The notes under the pieces: model-generated | The model's input: the letters and a program-made list of their open reading frames with translations, nothing else | Told to the model about the DNA's origin: nothing | The model's database searches: none | Position numbers and translations under genes: made by a program | Shown: positions 61,183 through 64,000 of the stretch, piece by piece | How the letters are laid out: each line of letters starts with the position of its first letter | How positions within the stretch are numbered: position 1 is the first letter of the stretch | Assembly (NCBI RefSeq): GCF_001457025.1 | Contig: NZ_KQ758599.1 | Location: 186,001 to 250,000, forward strand | Reading direction: 5' to 3' | Origin: Pseudarthrobacter enclensis | GTDB lineage: Bacteria; Actinomycetota; Actinomycetes; Actinomycetales; Micrococcaceae | Length of the DNA: 64,000 nucleotides

Positions 61183-62677
61183 CCTGGCTGACTACCTGGG
61201 CATCTTCCGGACGTACTGGAAGGCGATCGTGTCCCTCACCCTGCTGGCCACCCTGGCGGCCATGGGGTGGACCGTCCTGCAGCCCAAGATCTATTCGTCC
61301 GATTCCAGCGGTATTGTGACTACGCCCGGCTCGGACAACGTCAGCCTGTCGCTGGCCGGTGACAGCCTGGCGAAGGCCAAGGTGAAGAACTACGAGTCGG
61401 TGGCCAAGTCGCGGCTGGTGGCGGACCGGGTCATCGCCGCGCTGGGCCTGGATACGTCCGTGGACGCCCTGCTGGGAAGCATCAGCGTGAAGGTGCCGCT
61501 GGACACTGCCGAGATCCGGGTGACGGCAGAGTCCAGTGATCCGGCCACGGCCCAGCGGGTGGCCGATGCGTGGGTGAACGGGCTCGCGGCGCAGGTGGAG
61601 GCCATCGAGACAGCCGCTCCGGCTGATGCCGCGGCAGGAACGGCTGGCACCCCCACAGCGGTCCGGGTCCTGCCGTTGGGCAAGGCCGTGCTGCCGACCA
61701 ATCCCACGTCCCCCAACACGAAACTGAACCTGGCGCTGGGCGCCCTGGTGGGCCTGGCCCTGGGTGTGGCGTACGCCGTGGTCCGCCGGCACCTGGACCG
61801 GCGCATCCGCAGGGCCTCGGACGTGGAGCGGCTCTTTGGGGTTCCTGTGATCGGCACGCTTCCGGTGGACCACCGCCTGGACGGGAAGAGCACGGTGCTG
61901 GATTCGGGGATCTCGTCGCAGGTCCACGACGCCGGGGGAGCGATGGCGGAGGCCCTCCGTGAGCTGCGCACCAACCTTAGCTTCCTGGACGTGGACCAGC
62001 CGCCGCGGATCATCGTGGTCACCAGCTCGGTGCAGTCGGAGGGCAAGTCTACGGTGACGGCGAACCTGGCCGTCACCATGGCCGCCGCGGGGGAGAACGT
62101 GGTGGTGGTCGACGGCGACCTCCGCCGGCCCACGCTGGTGGACGTCTTCAACCTGGTCCCCGGAGCCGGGGTCACCGATGTGCTCACCGGCAGCGTCCAG
62201 CTGGCTGACGTCCTGCAGCCGTGGGGTGCGCTGCCCAACCTGGCGGTGCTGGGGTCCGGGCGGATCCCGCCGAACCCCAGCGAGCTGCTGGGCTCCAACG
62301 CCATGAAGAACATGCTGGAGGCACTGGCAGAGGACGCCATTGTGCTCATTGATGCTCCGCCGCTGTTGCCGGTGACGGATGCCGCCGTGCTGTCCCGGGT
62401 GGCGGACGGCGCTGTGGTGGTGATCAGGGCCGGCAGGACCACCCAGGATCAGGTGGGCCAGTCGCTGGGGAACCTGGACAAGGTCCGGGGGAGGGTTCTC
62501 GGCTCTGTGCTGAACTACGTTCCCACCCGGGGCGCCGATGCCTACACCTACTACGGGACGTACAGGTCTTCTGTGGGCACGGCAGACGCTCCGGAGGTTC
62601 AGCCGAGTGTGCCGGCCGGCCCGGCTTTTGACGGCACTGTGGAGGCGGTCCTGAGCGGCCGCCGCGCGCGGGTGTAG
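61139..62677 (+). CDS. Wzz/BY-kinase fusion (polysaccharide co-polymerase and tyrosine kinase)
   Basis: ATG 61139 (GAAGGA upstream) gives 512 aa and overlaps the HPr-kinase-like gene by 44 bases. A Wzz-like domain with two transmembrane helices (about residues 29-50 and 203-221) precedes a cytoplasmic BY-kinase. The BY-kinase shows Walker A' SEGKSTVTANLA near 303, Walker A/B VVVVDGDLRRPTLVD near 325 and VLIDAPPLLP. The tail has a Tyr cluster (AYTYYGTY), the usual site of autophosphorylation. It controls chain length and export of a surface polymer. Confidence 0.9.
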   Translation: MSTAAAPEQAPTGLDLADYLGIFRTYWKAIVSLTLLATLAAMGWTVLQPKIYSSDSSGIVTTPGSDNVSLSLAGDSLAKAKVKNYESVAKSRLVADRVIAALGLDTSVDALLGSISVKVPLDTAEIRVTAESSDPATAQRVADAWVNGLAAQVEAIETAAPADAAAGTAGTPTAVRVLPLGKAVLPTNPTSPNTKLNLALGALVGLALGVAYAVVRRHLDRRIRRASDVERLFGVPVIGTLPVDHRLDGKSTVLDSGISSQVHDAGGAMAEALRELRTNLSFLDVDQPPRIIVVTSSVQSEGKSTVTANLAVTMAAAGENVVVVDGDLRRPTLVDVFNLVPGAGVTDVLTGSVQLADVLQPWGALPNLAVLGSGRIPPNPSELLGSNAMKNMLEALAEDAIVLIDAPPLLPVTDAAVLSRVADGAVVVIRAGRTTQDQVGQSLGNLDKVRGRVLGSVLNYVPTRGADAYTYYGTYRSSVGTADAPEVQPSVPAGPAFDGTVEAVLSGRRARV

Positions 62678-62685
62678 GCAGCGTC

Positions 62686-63591
62686 ATGGGGGAGAGCGCG
62701 GGGGAAGCGGGCCTGAGTGTCGCCGAGGGCGTCCTCCTGGGTCATGCCCTGGTGGCACGGGTGGCGGAGGACCTTGGCGTGCGGGTCTTCTTCATCAAAG
62801 GCCCGGCCAGCGTGCAGCTGGGGTTGCGGAAACCCAAGATCTCCAACGACGTCGATGTCTTCGTGGCACCTGCTGACCTGGAACTGCTGCTGGATGGACT
62901 GCGGGAGCGTGGGTGGCGGGCCCGGCCGGTGGACCCGGATGGTAGGGCCTTTCCCAAACACTCTGTGACGGTGGATCATCCCGACTGGCCGTGCTGCATC
63001 GATGTCCATTACCGGTTCCCCGGAATGGAGAAGCATGCCGGTGAATGCTTTGAGCTGATGTGGGTGCACACCCAAGAGCTGTTACTCACCGGGCAACAGG
63101 TGCGCGTTCCAACAAAGGCACTGGGTATTGTCATTTTGGTGTTGCACGCGCTACGTGCGCCACACCTCGCGGAAAGCCGTCAGGAGCTCGACTACATCAC
63201 TGCTATGGTCCAGCAGGAACAGCTTGAATCCGAAGTTTTAGACCTATCGACGCGTGCAGGTGCCCTAGCGGCTATGCGTCCCTATCTGGAATCTGTTGTG
63301 CCTGGAGAAGAAGCACCTGTATGGCCTGCTCCGTCAACGGAATGGCGAAATCGAGTTTTGGCACGGGAACCGGGAAGCGCTCGGTTGCTGGCCTTGGTGC
63401 AGGCTCCGTGGCCGGCTAAGCCAGGGATGCTGTGGCGGTCTGTTGCTCCCAAAAGTGAGACGTTCCTGGGCGGTGACATCTATGCTGACGTTTCATTTTC
63501 CGGCCGGCTGGGGCTGCACCGGGCGCGGTGGTCCCGCTTCCTGAAGGCTCTTCCGCAGATCATCAAAGACTTCAGTCATTACCGTGCTTGA
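62686..63591 (+). CDS. Nucleotidyltransferase-like protein (NTP_transf_5 family)
   Basis: The 301-residue product has the NTP_transf_5 signature: VFFIKGPASVQLG near 34, the catalytic-site NDVDVFVAPADLELLLDGL near 53 (Asp-x-Asp), and DVHYRF near 108. Family members are found next to HPr-related kinases and PqqD proteins in several loci, with unknown reaction (probably nucleotidylation). ATG 62686 follows the BY-kinase gene with an 8-base gap. It completes the five-gene cassette. Confidence 0.8.
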   Translation: MGESAGEAGLSVAEGVLLGHALVARVAEDLGVRVFFIKGPASVQLGLRKPKISNDVDVFVAPADLELLLDGLRERGWRARPVDPDGRAFPKHSVTVDHPDWPCCIDVHYRFPGMEKHAGECFELMWVHTQELLLTGQQVRVPTKALGIVILVLHALRAPHLAESRQELDYITAMVQQEQLESEVLDLSTRAGALAAMRPYLESVVPGEEAPVWPAPSTEWRNRVLAREPGSARLLALVQAPWPAKPGMLWRSVAPKSETFLGGDIYADVSFSGRLGLHRARWSRFLKALPQIIKDFSHYRA

Positions 63592-63671
63592 GCTGCCATG
63601 CGCCGGTTGATCGTGCCGAAATTCAGCTCTTTCGATTGTCTTTAAGGGCCTAGAATTTGTAGGGTTCAGCT

Positions 63672-64000
63672 ATGACTATGGGGAGAGCCATTACCAAAGC
63701 CGTCATTCCTGCTGCCGGACTGGGAACTCGCTTCCTGCCCGCCACCAAGGCAATGCCGAAGGAAATGTTGCCGGTGGTTGACCGTCCGGCCATCCAGTAC
63801 GTCGTTGAGGAAGCCGTTGACGCTGGCCTCACAGACCTGCTGATGATCACTGGCCGCAATAAGCGTGCGCTGGAAGACCACTTCGACCGTGAACCGGGTC
63901 TGGAGAGCACCCTCGAAAAGAAGGGTGACACGGACCGTCTGCAGATGGTGGAGCACGCGTCCAACCTGGGACCGATCCACTACGTCCGCCAGGGGGAGGC
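63672..64000 (+). CDS. galU: UTP-glucose-1-phosphate uridylyltransferase (3' end outside window)
   Basis: The 109 visible codons start at ATG 63672 and show the GalU N-terminus: [42 protein letters not shown], then [31 protein letters not shown]. The enzyme makes UDP-glucose from UTP and glucose-1-phosphate. It adds a sugar donor to this polysaccharide-rich region. No Shine-Dalgarno is strong; ATG 63678 is a second candidate. Confidence 0.95.
   Translation, partial: MTMGRAITKAVIPAAGLGTRFLPATKAMPKEMLPVVDRPAIQYVVEEAVDAGLTDLLMITGRNKRALEDHFDREPGLESTLEKKGDTDRLQMVEHASNLGPIHYVRQGE

Overview
The window is high-GC DNA with dense, often overlapping genes, GTG/TTG starts and two ANTAR-type regulators. 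Gene content (phenylacetate degradation, manganese catalase, NhaA, sortase-E-like LAxTG tail, Tat leaders) points to a chromosome of an Arthrobacter/Pseudarthrobacter-like member of the Micrococcaceae. This assignment is an inference from style and content; no rRNA or other marker gene is present. I found no tRNA, CRISPR array, transposase or prophage.

Region 1 (1-28.4 kb) is a mosaic of stress, metal and envelope genes. It opens with a leftward copper operon: a near-consensus promoter with a CsoR-type palindrome in its spacer, a 53-codon Cys-Cys-Cys/Pro-rich small ORF, a hairpin burying the next ribosome binding site, a CopB-type P1B ATPase and a His-rich DUF6153 protein. Then come PAS-ANTAR, an alpha/beta hydrolase, nhaA, trxB divergent from chrA (with nested palindromes between them), a DUF2243 membrane protein, Mn-catalase, a P450 lacking the usual I-helix Thr, GAF-ANTAR, DUF1540, an M20 peptidase coupled to a GCS2 ligase, small membrane proteins, a BCCT transporter, a Zn alcohol dehydrogenase, a four-helix Cys-rich copper-storage-like protein, HPP and YCII proteins, and an AbiEi/DUF559 protein. 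Four copies of a dispersed imperfect palindrome lie between 18.8 and 28.5 kb.

Region 2 (28.7-33.8 kb) is a paaABCDE operon plus an enoyl-CoA hydratase. It encodes the phenylacetyl-CoA epoxidase and one downstream enzyme, follows a PaaR-like palindrome and ends at a strong terminator. A decayed paaE-like fragment lies about 4 kb further on, at 37.3 kb.

Region 3 (33.9-64 kb) is a cell-surface polysaccharide locus. It holds a processive-type GT2 with a 52-aa LAxTG micro-protein, secreted GH26 and GH79-like hydrolases, a Pro-rich surface protein, and a long overlapping operon (40.2-52.7 kb): two GT4s, Wzm/Wzt-type ABC exporter, two large two-domain glycosyltransferases, WecC, a coiled-coil protein, a possible esterase and a hexapeptide acyltransferase. 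A Tat-exported beta-helix protein, WecB and a YdcF protein run the other way. WecB, WecC, GlmS and GalU supply UDP-GlcNAc, UDP-ManNAc(A) and UDP-Glc. The final operon couples a Tat-exported protein, a PqqD-like protein, an HPr-kinase-like ATPase, a Wzz/BY-kinase fusion and an NTP_transf_5 protein, before galU runs off the window. This last cassette, resembling the poorly understood HPr-related-kinase/PqqD systems of exopolysaccharide loci, and the copper small-ORF/hairpin arrangement are the best candidates for undescribed biology.
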